Assembly (NCBI GenBank): GCA_031273305.1
Contig: JAISSC010000198.1
Coordinates: 1 to 16,458, forward strand
Length of the DNA stretch: 16,458 nt
Direction: 5' to 3'
From: Flavobacteriaceae bacterium
Lineage (GTDB): Bacteria > Bacteroidota > Bacteroidia > Flavobacteriales > Weeksellaceae
Shown here: piece by piece, positions 16,211-16,458 of the stretch
Position numbering within the stretch: the stretch's first letter is position 1
Layout of the letters: each line of letters begins with the position of its first letter
The notes under the pieces: model-generated
Database searches by the model: none
The model's input: the letters and a program-made list of their open reading frames with translations, nothing else
What the model was told of the DNA's origin: nothing
Translations under genes and position numbers: made by a program

Positions 16211-16458
16211 TTATAAAAATCTGTCCTTTCAGGACAAGTGACACTAATATAACGTGAGTTCGGGTTAAGCACATTATAATTTTTTGAATTGGAATATGAT
16301 GAAAGATAATTGAATAATGTTACATTCCTACGGAATGCCGTTATGGGTGGGGTATTGTTCATTCTACCGAGCTAACATCCCGAATGGGATGTACAACCAC
16401 GAACGAATAAATAAACGTCCTTAATCTACGCCTGCGAATCCCGTGAGGGATTCAAGCT

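Larger units (their letters stand above)
16067..16458. repeat. Cluster of short extragenic palindromes (REP-like), running to the window edge
   Basis: This gene-free stretch holds at least seven small stem-loops with different arms. They are CAGCCT-GAA-AGGCTG (16067-16081), TGCCT-GAA-AGGCA (16134-16146), CCGCC-TTTCT-GGCGG (16156-16170), TGTCCT-TTC-AGGACA (16222-16236), CATTCC-TAC-GGAATG (16323-16337), ACATCCC-GAAT-GGGATGT (16375-16392) and GAATCCC-GTGA-GGGATTC (16436-16453). All share a CC-loop-GG core. On one strand or the other, three contain CCTGAAAGG and the third listed contains CCAGAAAGG. GGACTAGTCC (16147-16156) is a further 10-bp palindrome. Two exact copies of a 21-nt palindrome are interspersed. 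No CRISPR-like constant repeat with regular spacers is present and no coding frame is convincing. Confidence 0.75.

Noticed and set aside
16150..16362. Minus-strand 70-codon frame in the palindrome cluster
   Set aside because: It is composed of repeat arms and A+T-rich sequence, with no domain and no supporting start context.
16067..16458. CRISPR array or integron attC array
   Set aside because: The repeated units have variable arms and irregular spacing (about 50-100 bp in the last part), and there is no constant direct repeat. No cas or integrase gene is nearby and there are no GTTRRRY-type attC cores.

Overview
The window is A+T-rich and almost certainly comes from a Bacteroidota genome, most likely Flavobacteriia. 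The RpoB and RpoC sequences are of the Bacteroidota type. A DUF3467 protein follows rpoC, there is a SusC/SusD outer-membrane pair, and one promoter matches the Bacteroidota TAnnTTTG -7 element. Start codons sit in A-rich contexts without clear Shine-Dalgarno sequences. The genus cannot be fixed from the sequence alone.

Layout: (1) 1-122 is the 3' end of nusG. (2) 172-2292 holds rplK, rplA, rplJ and rplL (L11, L1, L10, L7/L12). (3) 2387-10543 holds rpoB and rpoC. (4) 10554-10856 is a small DUF3467 gene, followed by a strong intrinsic terminator at 10885-10911 that closes a long co-directional translation/transcription operon. (5) After a roughly 250-bp spacer carrying a candidate promoter come a SusC/RagA-type TonB-dependent receptor (11114-14407) and its SusD-like lipoprotein partner (14419-15900). 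No sensor, sigma/anti-sigma pair or enzyme is visible with them, so the imported substrate is unknown. (6) 15901-16458 contains no gene. It begins with a terminator hairpin embedded in a 140-bp element with terminal inverted repeats (MITE-like), then continues to the window edge as a dense cluster of short palindromes.

The ribosomal-protein/RNA-polymerase operon is conventional in gene content, but two junctions carry strong RNA hairpins. One lies between rplL and rpoB, where other bacteria modulate polymerase expression relative to L7/L12. The other is a perfect 12-bp hairpin that places the rpoB stop codon in its loop. The usual L10 leader space upstream of rplJ is missing: only 15 nt separate rplA and rplJ.

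The least explained sequence is the terminal intergenic region. At least seven small stem-loops with different but self-complementary arms share a CC-loop-GG core. Three contain the identical 9-mer CCTGAAAGG and one contains a near match, while the flanking arm bases differ and remain paired. A 21-nt palindrome also occurs twice, exactly. This looks like a REP-like/MITE extragenic palindrome family. It is the best candidate here for something poorly described, but no dedicated protein for it lies in the window.
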